Source of the DNA: Piromyces finnis
Lineage: Eukaryota; Neocallimastigomycota; Neocallimastigomycetes; Neocallimastigales; Neocallimastigaceae
Assembly (NCBI GenBank): GCA_002104945.1
Contig: MCFH01000168.1
Location: 1-21,740 of the forward strand
DNA length: 21,740 nucleotides
Direction of reading: 5' to 3'
Shown here: one piece after another, positions 1 to 11,900 of the stretch
Position numbering within the stretch: position 1 is the stretch's first letter
Layout of the letters: each line of letters opens with the position of its first letter
Program-made: the position numbers and the translations under genes
Notes under the pieces: generated by a model
The model's database searches: none
Seen by the model: only the letters and a program-made list of their open reading frames with translations
What the model was told of the DNA's origin: nothing

Positions 1-2591
1 TTGGATTTGGTCATTTATTTTAATGGTTTTTGAAGGGTACACAAGAAAGATTTATAATTCTCACAAAGATGAGTTAAGTAATGAATCAAGATTATTCATG
101 AATGCACCTGGATTTTCAGCAAGTTATTATTTAAGATTTATATTTCATATTGTTTTATTAATATGCATTGGATTCTTTATCCATATTTGGAGAACTAAGA
201 ACTATTGGTATACTCAAATTCCTATTAATCCAACAAATTATTATCAATCTCGTAAACCAGGACATCGTGACGAAAATTATAGAGATCGTAATCGTCCATC
301 ATGGAGAACTTTAAAATTCTGGTCCAATACCCCAATTCCAGATATATCAGTTACTACAAATGAAAAATATAAATTACCAAATACTGTAGGTGAATTCTAT
401 CAAAAATTTAAAAAATTAATTCCATTCATTTGGCCATGTGGACGTGAAAATTTGAGTTTACAAATATTAATTATATTATGTGTTATTATTCTAATTATTG
501 GTCGTGTTGTTAATGTATTGTTCCAATTCAATATAAACGTATTATTAATTCGTTTGGTAATCTATCAAAAGGAGGTCTTGGGGTTTATTTCGGAAAAGAA
601 GCTGGAGATGACACACCGGCTTCTGTTCCATACAAGGACATATTTTTGTTTGTATTCTTAAAATTTTTACAAAGTGGTGTTGGTTTATTAAACAGTCTTC
701 AAAATTTTATGTGGATACCTGTTGGTCAATATACTACAAGAGAAATTTCAATTAGTATGTTTAAGCATTTACACAGTTTATCGTTACGTTTCCATCTTCA
801 TAGAAAAACTGGAGAAATTTTAAGAGTTCAAGGTATGTTTATTCTTTCAGTATAAAAAAATACATGTATATATTTATTTATATTATATTAATGATTTTAT
901 TATATTTGATCCTTTAAACTATTATTTTTAATATTAACGTATAAATATTAATAAAAATAAAAATAATATTTCTTTGAATAATAATAATATTACAAAATTA
1001 TAAATATATCCTATAATATATACTAACATTAAAATTGAAAAAAAAAATAATATAATAATTATTTAAATAATATTCAATAAATAATGAAAAGATCGTGGTG
1101 TTTCCAGTATTATTACATTATTATCATCAATTTTATTTAATATTTTACCAACATTAGTGGATATTACTGTTGCTTGTGCATACTTTACATTAATGTTTGA
1201 TGCTACATTTGGTATAATTGTGTTTATGACTATGGCATTATTTATCATTACAACAATTATTATTACTGAATGGCGTAATAAATATAGAAGATGGACAAAT
1301 TTACTTGATAATGCTATGGAAGCTAAAGCAGTTGATTCATTACTTAATTTTGAAACTGTTAAGTATTATAATGCTGAAGACTTTGAAGCAGATCAATATT
1401 GCGATGCTATTGATGAATACCAAAAAGCCGCCCTTAAAAGTAATATAACTTCAACATTATTGAACTTAATTCAAAATGTAATCATTCAAACAGGTCTTTT
1501 AGTAGGATGTTTTATTTGTGCTCTTAGAATTATGAGATTAGAGGGAATGACAGTGGGTGATTTTGTATTATATTTAAGTTACATTACTCAATTATATGGT
1601 CCATTGAATTGGTTTGGTAATTATTACAGAGCTATACAAAAGAATTTTGTTGATATGGAAAAAATGATCGATCTATTCCAAGAACCAGTTGAAGTTCAAG
1701 ATAAGCCTGATGCTATTGTATTAGAAAAGAATAAGGAAGCTGAAGTGGAATTTAGTAAGTTAAAAAAATGAATAGTAACCTTTTTGCACAAAATATAATT
1801 TATTTTAATAACAAAAATATTTTTATAGAAAATGTATTCTTTTCATACGATCCTAGATTACCAGCGTTAAAAGATATTACATTTACTATCAAACCAGGTT
1901 CTACAGTTGCATTAGTTGGTCCTTCAGGATCTGGAAAATCAACAATATTAAGATTATTATTTAGTTCTATGATGTTGATGGTGGAAGCATTTTAATCAAT
2001 GGTCAAGATATCAGAAATGTTACTCAAAAATCACTAAGAAGCAATATTGGTGTTGTTTCTCAAGTAAAGCATAAAGTTTTTAAATTTATTTAATAATTTA
2101 TTATGAATACTTAATAAATATATAAAAACTATACCATTAAATTAAATTAAATATTATATAAATATTAAATATTAATATTATTATTATTTAGGATACGATG
2201 TTATTTAATGATACAATTAGATATAATATTCGTTATGGTAGATGTGATGCTACAGATGAAGAAGTAGAAGAAGCTGCAAAATTGGCCCAAGTCCATGATA
2301 AAATCATGGCTATCCTGATGGTAATCATTTTTTACAAATTAATTTGCTTGTAAAGTTTAATTATTGTTAAATTATATATAATTTTTTAATTTTTAATATA
2401 GGTTACGATACAAAGGTCGGTGAACGTGGTCTACGTCTTAGTGGTGGTGAAAAACAACGTATTGCTATAGCAAGAACATTTTTAAAGGTATAATAATAAT
2501 AATTTTAATTTCATTATTTTTTTTTTTTTTTGATTTTGTATTATTGTGTATTTAAAATAAAAAACTATTTTTAATTTAATTTATATAAAAC

Positions 2592-2622
<31 letters not shown>

Positions 2623-3195
2623 TTCATCTATTATTTTATTAGATGAAGCAACATCAGCTTTAGATACAAGAACAGAAAGACATATTCAACAAGCAATATC
2701 AGAAATGACTAGAGATAGAACTGTACTTGTTATTGCACATAGATTAAGTACAATTATTGGAGCAGATTTGATTCTTGTAGTTAAAGATGGTAAGATCGTA
2801 GAAAGAGGTAGTCATCAAGAACTTTTGAATTTATCTGGTGAATATTATAAAATGTGGCAACAACAATTAAGAAATGAAAATGCAAGATTAAAGAAGAAGG
2901 GAAATCTTAAGAAAAAGAATAAGGAATCTACATCCGTTAAAAAGAGAGGAGGTATTAGTGGTTTAGCATTTGGAAGTGGAGCATTTGTAGGAATTGGTAT
3001 GGGATTGGATACTGGTATGAGTAATATTGAAAAGACTCCTTATGAAAAAGAAGATATTCAAAGTGAACGAGATGAAAGTATACAAGAAGATTTCAATAGT
3101 AAAACAGGAAGTGAGACGAAAATGATTCTGAATGTAATCTAACCGTTGATGATTCAGAAAATAATTATAGTACCAATATGGAAGATCAAGATTAA
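1..3195 (+). CDS. HMT1: HMT1/ABCB6-type ABC half-transporter, left copy, 5'-truncated and frameshifted
   Basis: Partial copy of an ATP-driven half-transporter of the ABCB6/HMT1/ATM1 family. HMT1 relatives act in vacuolar or other organelle membranes on metal-thiol conjugates or porphyrins; the substrate here is not readable. Exons, from reading frame and GT-AG sites: 1-832, 1092-1754, 1829-2063, 2192-2320, 2402-2487, 2621-3195. The N-terminal first exon and start codon lie before base 1. Visible parts are the last TMD0 helices, the six-helix ABC membrane domain, Walker [10 protein letters not shown] (exon at 1829), Q-loop VVSQD across the next junction, signature LSGGEKQR (2402-2487), Walker [13 protein letters not shown] and H-loop VIAHRLST (last exon). 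Single missing bases at about 519, 1964, 2312 and 3117 break the frame; the right-arm copy is intact at each of these sites. The last exon adds a Lys-rich then Gly-rich tail of about 110 residues. Probably not an independent gene (see palindrome). Confidence 0.85.
2593..2620 (+). other. Poly(A) run directly at an ABC intron 3' splice site
   Basis: An intron (2488-2620) ends in a run of about 27 A followed by G, then the exon coding [12 protein letters not shown]. The mirror copy in the right arm has about 26 T at 9537-9562, so the tract is present in both arms. There is no polypyrimidine tract next to this acceptor, unlike the usual 3' splice site; a T-rich stretch lies about 60 nt upstream. 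Confidence 0.7.
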
Positions 3196-4416
3196 AAAAA
3201 AAATCAAAGATAAATAACAATATTATTATATTATAATGTATTAAATCAATAGAAAAAAAAAAAAAAAAAAAAGTAAACGCATAAATTTATTATAAGTATT
3301 TCTCTTTTTTGTATATTCATAGAATTTTTTAAAAAAAAAAAAAAAAAAATAGTTATTTTAATAGAAGATAATTATAAAGTTTATAATTTTTTAATAAATT
3401 ATTTAAAAATAAAAAATAAAATTTTAAACATTAAATAAAAATAATAATGTATTTCTAATTTTTTTTATTCTTTCATAAAGTTTTTATATGTATTTATACA
3501 ATTAAATGAAATTAATAATTTTTATTTAATAAATTATTCAATAAATATTTAAAAAAAAATTATATCTTTTATAATTTATTTAGTATTTTAATGATTATAT
3601 ATGAGAGCTTTAATATTGTTGATTCATCATAATGATTTTTATTCAGTTTCATGATACTTCTATATTTATCTTAATTCATATTTTAATATTTCCCCAAATA
3701 ATATTGAATCTGCCTATTTATTATTATTATTTTTTTTTTTTTTTTCATATGAAAATATAAGATACATTTGATAATGTAACTCTAAAAGCATAAATAATTA
3801 AATCTTATCATTTCTATTGTGAATTTTTGGCAATAAGGAAAACATTAAAAAACATACTTTAATCAACTCAAATATATTATTCTCCAAAAATTTTAAAAAA
3901 AATATAAAGATTGTGCAAAATTCAAAATTTTTTAAATATATCAATGCAAATAAATTTTTTTTATTTATAAATATTATTTAATTTTAATAATATATAACAG
4001 CTCGAAATACACAAATAAAGTAAACTCTTTTTTTTTTTTTTTTTAATTATTTTAAATTTTATTTGCTTTAAATATTAGTATTAAAAAAAAAAGTTTTTTT
4101 TTTTCTTTAGGTTTTAATATATATGTGTTTGTTTGTATATTTGATTTTATGACTTGGATTTGGAATTATTTTATACAATATTTTTTTTAATATTATTATT
4201 ATCATTATTAATTATTATTAATTATTATTATATAATTACTATTTTTAATTATAAATATTTTATATTATATTGCTTTTGAAATTTTCTTTCTACTTTCTTA
4301 TATTTTTTTTTTTATTTGTGATTATTGTTTCATTAAAATATCTTGTATATATGGTATTTTAAATGATTACTTAAAATATTAAAAAATAAATAAATGAATG
4401 TTAATCTGAAATGTAT
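3196..4416. other. Convergent 3' intergenic region, left arm
   Basis: AT-only-like DNA between the tail-to-tail 3' ends of the ABC and CCT3 copies. It holds several homopolymers (A runs at about 3253-3272 and 3331-3349, T runs near 3731-3745 and 4028-4044) and ATT-type simple repeats near 4190-4240. It must contain both 3' UTRs and polyadenylation sites, but no single signal can be picked out with confidence in such AT-rich DNA. No coding region is supported; the same sequence occurs inverted at 7728-8959. Confidence 0.7.
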
Positions 4417-5948
4417 TTATTCTAATTGCATACCCTATTTTTATATTATATTTATTATTTATATCAATAAATATTTAATATTTATATATTAATATTAATT
4501 AAATTTAAATAAAACATATAAACTCTATATATTAATTATTATAATATTTATTATTTACCTCTGGTTCGTCAGCAGCATGCTTTGGTGGTTCTTGTTCAGT
4601 TTTCTTTGACATACCAGAAACAACATCATCGACACGTAAAAGCATACATGATGACTATAAGAAAAGAAAATATAAAAAGTATTAATATATTACATATCAA
4701 ATTATACAATTATCTTTAAGAAGTTTAGAATATATATCTAATTCATATTTTCAATTAAAATAATACATACTTCAATGGCAGTCTTAATAGTTTGAGCCTT
4801 AACAGCATATGGATCCCAAATACCGTATTCCTTCATGTCAACAATAACACCCTTTGTACCATCAATACCCCAAGTATGTTGACCTTGAGCATGCTTAGCA
4901 CGTAATTGAGTTAAAACCTTAATAGCATTACCACCACAATTTTGAATTAAAGTACGAGGAATAACTTCGAATGAATCAGCTAAAGCCTTGTATGGCCATT
5001 GTTCAATCTAATTTTTATTATTAATATATTAATATAAGAGTTATAAGTTTATATTTTAAATCATCCATTGCATTTTTATATTATATATATATAATATTAT
5101 AATAAACATACACCACTAATATTTTGACTGTTCTTAGCTAAACCAACACTGATAGCCATTTCAGTTGCACCACCACCTGGACATAATTTTGGCTCGAAAA
5201 CAACATTTCTAGCAACAGCCATAGCATCTTGTAAGTTACGTTCAATTTCATTAAGAATATCCTTTGATGGACCACGTAACATAATAGTACAAGCCTTTGG
5301 ATCTTTACATTTAGTTAAGAAAGTGAAATATTCATCACCAATCTTTTGAACTTCAAATAAACCACAACCAGTACCAACATCAGATTCTTTAAGATCATCG
5401 ACTTGGTTAACAATAGTAGCACCAGTAGCACGAGCAATACGATTATTATCAGTTTTTCTAACACGACGAATAGCAGTTACATTAGCCTTCATAAGGTAGT
5501 GTTGAGCTAAGTCTATTTAAATTATATTAATAATTTTAAAATAAAAATTGCATTTTTAGTATTTATTTTATTATAAATTATTTTAATTGTTATCAGTTAG
5601 TATTCAATAAAAACTATAATAATAAATGTAACTATATATATATAAATATGGAATGAAGATATTTACCAGAAACTCCCTTTTCAGTGAAAACTAAATCTGG
5701 TTTAAGAGCAATAATAGAATCACATAATTGCTTAACTTGTTCTTCTTCAATTTCTAAAAGACGAGCCCAATGCTTTTCATCAGTAACTTCTGCATTAGTT
5801 TGAGATTCACCCTTCTTATATTCAAGTGGACAATCTAATAAAATAATTCTTGGGTTTTCAATTCTACGTCTCATATTTGGATGAGTAACATCTTTATTAA
5901 CCATAATCCATCTAAAACACGAGAATCTTCAATTTCACCACCTGGAAT
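4417..5948 (-). CDS. CCT3: T-complex protein 1 subunit gamma (CCT3), left copy, N-terminus missing
   Basis: Subunit gamma of the cytosolic chaperonin CCT/TRiC, which folds actin, tubulin and other proteins using ATP. Exons on the minus strand: 5948-5667, 5512-5112, 5007-4771, 4654-4559, 4434-4417. Recognition rests on CCT3-like blocks: MVNKDVTHPNMRRRI, LEYKKGESQT, AIRRVRKTDNNRIARA, VGTGCGLFEVQKIGDEYFTF, the nucleotide-contacting CPGGGATEMA, EQWPYKALADSFEVIPRTLI and LLRVDDVVSGMSKK. About 344 residues are present, starting near residue 215 of the usual ~545. The N-terminal equatorial domain with its GDGT ATP motif is absent. One base is missing near 5904 (GAT GGA TTA TGG where the other arm reads GAT GGT ATT ATG). 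The donor after the SG codons is a clean GTATGT here but damaged in the right copy. The reading frame enters from an intron that contains the palindrome centre. Confidence 0.88.
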
Positions 5949-6062
5949 CTTTTTTTATTACAATAATAATAATTTAAAAAATATAACAATTTTATAAATT
6001 TGATTATAATTAATAATTAGTTTAATAAAATAAAAAATTAATAATATTAATACATTATATAA

Positions 6063-6077
6063 TAGTAAATGTGTAAT
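6063..6077. other. Centre (loop) of the giant palindrome
   Basis: CATTATATAA at 6053-6062 faces TTATATAATATG at 6078-6089, leaving only about 15 nt unpaired. From here to about 6019 on the left and 6118 on the right the arms still match but with more mismatches than elsewhere. The turn-around lies in AT-rich DNA corresponding to a CCT3 intron, not at a gene boundary. No GC-rich adapter-like sequence is present between the arms. Confidence 0.75.
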
Positions 6078-6190
6078 TTATATAATATGATTTATTTATA
6101 TTAATTATTATTTTATATAATTATTAATTATAATCAAATTTATAAAATTGTTATATTTTTTTTAAATTATATATTATGTAATAAAAAAAG

Positions 6191-7727
6191 ATTCCAGGTG
6201 GTGAAATTGAAGATTCTCGTGTTTTAGATGGTATTATGGTTAATAAAGATGTTACTCATCCAAATATGAGACGTAGAATTGAAAACCCAAGAATTATTTT
6301 ATTAGATTGTCCACTTGAATATAAGAAGGGTGAATCTCAAACTAATGCAGAAGTTACTGATGAAAAGCATTGGGCTCGTCTTTTAGAAATTGAAGAAGAA
6401 CAAGTTAAGCAATTATGTGATTCTATTATTGCTCTTAAACCAGATTTAGTTTTCACTGAAAAGGGAGTTTCTGGTAAATATCTTCATTCCATATTATATA
6501 TATATAGTTACATTTATTATTATAGTTTTTATTGAATACTAACTGATAACAATTAAAATAATTTATAATAAAATAAATACTAAAAATGCAATTTTTATTT
6601 TAAAATTATTAATATAATTTAAATAGACTTAGCTCAACACTACCTTATGAAGGCTAATGTAACTGCTATTCTCGTGTTAGAAAAACTGATAATAATCGTA
6701 TTGCTCGTGCTACTGGTGCTACTATTGTTAACCAAGTCGATGATCTTAAAGAATCTGATGTTGGTACTGGTTGTGGTTTATTTGAAGTTCAAAAGATTGG
6801 TGATGAATATTTCACTTTCTTAACTAAATGTAAAGATCCAAAGGCTTGTACTATTATGTTACGTGGTCCATCAAAGGATATTCTTAATGAAATTGAACGT
6901 AACTTACAAGATGCTATGGCTGTTGCTAGAAATGTTGTTTTCGAGCCAAAATTATGTCCAGGTGGTGGTGCAACTGAAATGGCTATCAGTGTTGGTTTAG
7001 CTAAGAACAGTCAAAATATTAGTGGTGTTGTTTATTATTATAATATTATAATATATATTATATAAAAAATGCAATGGATGATTTAAAATATAAACTTATA
7101 ACTCTTATATTAATATATTAATAATAAAAATTAGATTGAACAATGGCCATACAAGGCTTTAGCTGATTCATTCGAAGTTATTCCTCGTACTTTAATTCAA
7201 AATTGTGGTGGTAATGCTATTAAGGTTTTAACTCAATTACGTGCTAAGCATGCTCAAGGTCAACATACTTGGGGTATTGATGGTACAAAGGGTGTTATTG
7301 TTGACATGAAGGAATACGGTATTTGGGATCCATATGCTGTTAAGGCTCAAACTATTAAGACTGCCATTGAAGTATGTATTATTTTAATTGAAAATATGAA
7401 TTAGATATATATTCTAAACTTCTTAAAGATAATTGTATAATTTGATATGTAATATATTAATACTTTTTATATTTTCTTTTCTTATAGTCATCATGTATGC
7501 TTTTACGTGTCGATGATGTTGTTTCTGGTATGTCAAAGAAAACTGAACAAGAACCACCAAAGCATGCTGCTGACGAACCAGAGGTAAATAATAAATATTA
7601 TAATAATTAATATATAGAGTTTATATGTTTTATTTAAATTTAATTAATATTAATATATAAATATTAAATATTTATTGATATAATTATAATAAATATAATA
7701 TAAAAATAGGGTATGCAATTAGAATAA
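6191..7727 (+). CDS. CCT3: T-complex protein 1 subunit gamma (CCT3), right copy, N-terminus missing
   Basis: Mirror copy of the gamma chaperonin subunit. Exons: 6191-6473 (starts after an AAAAAAAG acceptor with IPGGEIEDSRVLDGIMVNKDV), 6627-7026, 7135-7371, 7488-7583 and 7710-7727 (GMQLE then TAA). Exon phases join cleanly: TCT G/AC TTA gives SDLAQHYLMKAN, and GGT/ATT gives SGIEQWP. The C-terminus is complete: a short last exon after SGMSKKTEQEPPKHAADEPE. Two defects relative to the left arm: one base lost near 6671, inside AIRRVRK, and one base lost just after 7026 so that the splice donor reads GTTGTT instead of GTATGT. The first ~200 residues, including the GDGT nucleotide motif, are nowhere in the window, so neither copy could make a working chaperonin subunit as shown. 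Confidence 0.88.
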
Positions 7728-8959
7728 ATACATTTCAGATTAACATTCATTTATTTATTTTTTAATATTTTAAGTAATCATTTAAAATACCATATATACA
7801 AGATATTTTAATGAAACAATAATCACAAATAAAAAAAAAATAATAAGAAAGTAGAAAGAAAATTTCAAAAAGCAATATAATATAAAATATTTATAATTAA
7901 AAATAGTAATTATATAATAATAATTAATAATAATAATAATGATAATAATAATATTAAAAAAAAATATTGTATAAAATAATTCCAAATCCAAGTCATAAAA
8001 TCAAATATACAAACAAACACATATATATATAAAACCTAAAGAAAAAAAAAAACTTTTTTTTTAATACTAATATTTAAAGCAAATAAAATTTAAAATAATT
8101 AAAAAAAAAAAAAAAAAAGAAGTTTACTTTATTTGTGTATTTCGAGCTGTTATATATTATTAAAATTAAATAATATTTATAAATAAAAAAAATTTATTTG
8201 CATTGATATATTTAAAAAATTTTGAATTTTGCACAATCTTTATATTTTTTTTAAAATTTTTGGAGAATAATATATTTGAGTTGATTAAAGTATGTTTTTA
8301 ATGTTTTCCTTATTGCCAAAAATTCACAATAGAAATGATAAGATTTAATTATTTATGCTTTTAGAGTTACATTATCAAATGTATCTTATATTTTTCATAT
8401 GAAAAAAAAAAAAAAAAATAATAATAATAAATAGGCAGATTCAATATTATTTGGGGAAATATTAAATATGAATTAAGATAAATATAGAAGTATCATGAAA
8501 CTGAATAAAAATCATTATGATGAATCAACAATATTAAAGCTCTCATATATAATCATTAAAATACTAAATAAATTATAAAAGATATAATTTTTTTTTTAAA
8601 TATTTATTGAATAATTTATTAAATAAAATTATTAATTTCATTTAATTGTATAAATACATATAAAAAACTTTATGAAAGAATAAAAAAAATTAGAAATACA
8701 TTATTATTTTTATTTAATGTTTAAAATTTTATTTTTTATTTTTAAATAATTTATTAAAAAATTATAAACTTTATAATTATCTTCTATTAAAATAACTATT
8801 TTTTTTTTTTTTTTTTTTTTTTAAAAAATTCTATGAATATACAAAAAAAGAGAAATACTTATAATAAATTTATGCGTTTACTTTTTTTTTTTTTTTTTTT
8901 TCTATTGATTTAATACATTATAATATAATAATATTGTTATTTATCTTTGATTTTTTTTT
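7728..8959. other. Convergent 3' intergenic region, right arm
   Basis: Inverted copy of 3196-4416, between the CCT3 stop and the ABC stop. It consists of A/T homopolymers and AT-rich simple repeats. No coding region or RNA gene is supported; an open stretch of about 69 codons at 7782-7991 (minus) is only Ile/Tyr/Phe-rich translation of AT repeats. Confidence 0.7.
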
Positions 8960-11900
8960 TTAATCTTGATCTTCCATATTGGTACTATAATTATTTTTCT
9001 GAATCATCAACGGTTAGATTACATTCAGAATCATTTTCAGTCTCACTTCCTGTTTTACTATTGAAATCTTCTTGTATACTTTCATCTCGTTCACTTTGAA
9101 TATCTTCTTTTTCATAAGGAGTCTTTTCAATATTACTCATACCAGTATCCAATCCCATACCAATTCCTACAAATGCTCCACTTCCAAATGCTAAACCACT
9201 AATACCTCCTCTCTTTTTAACGGATGTAGATTCCTTATTCTTTTTCTTAAGATTTCCCTTCTTCTTTAATCTTGCATTTTCATTTCTTAATTGTTGTTGC
9301 CACATTTTATAATATTCACCAGATAAATTCAAAAGTTCTTGATGACTACCTCTTTCTACGATCTTACCATCTTTAACTACAAGAATCAAATCTGCTCCAA
9401 TAATTGTACTTAATCTATGTGCAATAACAAGTACAGTTCTATCTCTAGTCATTTCTGATATTGCTTGTTGAATATGTCTTTCTGTTCTTGTATCTAAAGC
9501 TGATGTTGCTTCATCTAATAAAATAATAGATGAATTCTTTTTTTTTTTTTTTTTTTTTTTTTTAGTTTTATATAAATTAAATTAAAAATAGTTTTTATTT
9601 TAAATACACAATAATACAAAATCAAAAAAAAAAAAAAATAATGAAATTAAAATTATTTATTATTATACCTTTAAAAATGTTCTTGCTATAGCAATACGTT
9701 GTTTTTCACCACCACTAAGACGTAGACCACGTTCACCGACCTTTGTATCGTAACCTATATTAAAAATTAAAAAATTATAATATATAAATTTAACAATAAT
9801 TAAACTTTACAAGCAAATTAATTTGTAAAAAATGATTACCATCAGGCATAGCCATGATTTTATCATGGACTTGGGCCAATTTTGCAGCTTCTTCTACTTC
9901 TTCATCTGTAGCATCACATCTACCATAACGAATATTATATCTAATTGTATCATTAAATAACATCGTATCCTAAATAATAATAATATTAATATTTAATATT
10001 TATATAATATTTAATTTAATTTAATGGTATAGTTTTTTATATATTTATTAAGTATTCATAATAAATTATTAAATAAATTTAAAAACTTTATGCTTTACTT
10101 GAGAAACAACACCAATATTGCTTCTTAGTGATTTTTGAGTAACATTTCTGATATCTTGACCATTGATTAAAATGCTTCCACCATCAACATCATAGAATCT
10201 AAATAATAATCTTAATATTGTTGATTTTCCAGATCCTGAAGGACCAACTAATGCAACTGTAGAACCTGGTTTGATAGTAAATGTAATATCTTTTAACGCT
10301 GGTAATCTAGGATCGTATGAAAAGAATACATTTTCTATAAAAATATTTTTGTTATTAAAATAAATTATATTTTGTGCAAAAAGGTTACTATTCATTTTTT
10401 TAACTTACTAAATTCCACTTCAGCTTCCTTATTCTTTTCTAATACAATAGCATCAGGCTTATCTTGAACTTCAACTGGTTCTTGGAATAGATCGATCATT
10501 TTTTCCATATCAACAAAATTCTTTTGTATAGCTCTGTAATAATTACCAAACCAATTCAATGGACCATATAATTGAGTAATGTAACTTAAATATAATACAA
10601 AATCACCCACTGTCATTCCCTCTAATCTCATAATTCTAAGAGCACAAATAAAACATCCTACTAAAAGACCTGTTTGAATGATTACATTTTGAATTAAGTT
10701 CAATAATGTTGAAGTTATATTACTTTTAAGGGCGGCTTTTTGGTATTCATCAATAGCATCGCAATATTGATCTGCTTCAAAGTCTTCAGCATTATAATAC
10801 TTAACAGTTTCAAAATTAAGTAATGAATCAACTGCTTTAGCTTCCATAGCATTATCAAGTAAATTTGTCCATCTTCTATATTTATTACGCCATTCAGTAA
10901 TAATAATTGTTGTAATGATAAATAATGCCATAGTCATAAACACAATTATACCAAATGTAGCATCAAACATTAATGTAAAGTATGCACAAGCAACAGTAAT
11001 ATCCACTAATGTTGGTAAAATATTAAATAAAATTGATGATAATAATGTAATAATACTGGAAACACACGATCTTTTCATATTTATTGAATATTTATTTAAA
11101 TAATTATTATATTATTTTTTTTTTTCAATTTTAATGTTAGTATATATTATAGGATATATTTATAATTTTTGTAATATTATTATTATTCAAAGAAATATTA
11201 TTTTATTTATTATTAATATTTTATACGTTTAATATTAAAAAATAATAGTTTAAAGGATCAAATATATAAAATCATTAATATAATATAAATAAAATATATA
11301 CATGTATTTTTTATACTGAAAGAATAAACATACCTTGAACTCTTAAAATTTCTCCAGTTTTTCTATGAAGATGGAAACGTAACGATAAACTGTGTAAATG
11401 CTTAAACATACTAATTGAAATTTCTCTTGTAGTATATGACCAACAGGTATCCACATAAAATTTTGAAGACTGTTTAATAAACCAACACCACTTTGTAAAA
11501 ATTTTAAGAATACAAACAAAAATAGTCCTTGTATGGAACAGAAGCCGGTGTGTCATCTCCAGCTTCTTTTCCGAAATAAACCCCAAGACCTCCTTTTGAT
11601 AGATTACCAAACGAATTAATAATACGTTTATATTGAATTGGAACGAATACATTAACAACACGACCAATAATTAGAATAATAACACATAATATAATTAATA
11701 TTTGTAAACTCAAATTTTCACGTCCACATGGCCAAATGAATGGAATTAATTTTTTAAATTTTTGATAGAATTCACCTACAGTATTTGGTAATTTATATTT
11801 TTCATTTGTAGTAACTGATATATCTGGAATTGGGGTATTGGACCAGAATTTTAAAGTTCTCCATGATGGACGATTACGATCTCTATAATTTTCGTCACGA

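Larger units (their letters stand above)
1..6062 (+). repeat. Left arm of giant inverted repeat (palindrome)
   Basis: Bases 1-6062 match the reverse complement of 6078-12162. Base 1 pairs with about 12162 (the 42 nt from base 1 equal the reverse complement of 12121-12162), and pairing continues through the ABC gene, the intergenic region and the CCT3 exons to the centre near 6070. Differences are mainly one-base indels and homopolymer lengths; the arms differ in length by about 23 nt. The repeat is still matching at base 1, so its outer end on this side is not visible. It is a true sequence feature of the window, but may be a fold-back sequencing or assembly artefact. Confidence 0.95.

Noticed and set aside
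1063-1248. Minus-strand open frame over the ABC exon, and its plus-strand twin at 10915-11103
   Set aside because: Both lie antisense to a confidently recognised ABC transmembrane exon and have no protein features.
6020-6118. A retained sequencing hairpin adapter at the palindrome centre
   Set aside because: The centre is pure AT-rich host-like sequence that itself continues the inverted repeat to a ~15-nt loop; nothing GC-containing or adapter-like is present.
7782-7991. Small hydrophobic protein on the minus strand between CCT3 and ABC
   Set aside because: It is translation of AT simple repeats (Ile/Tyr/Phe runs) in a 3' intergenic region; the mirror copy in the left arm is not open in the same way.
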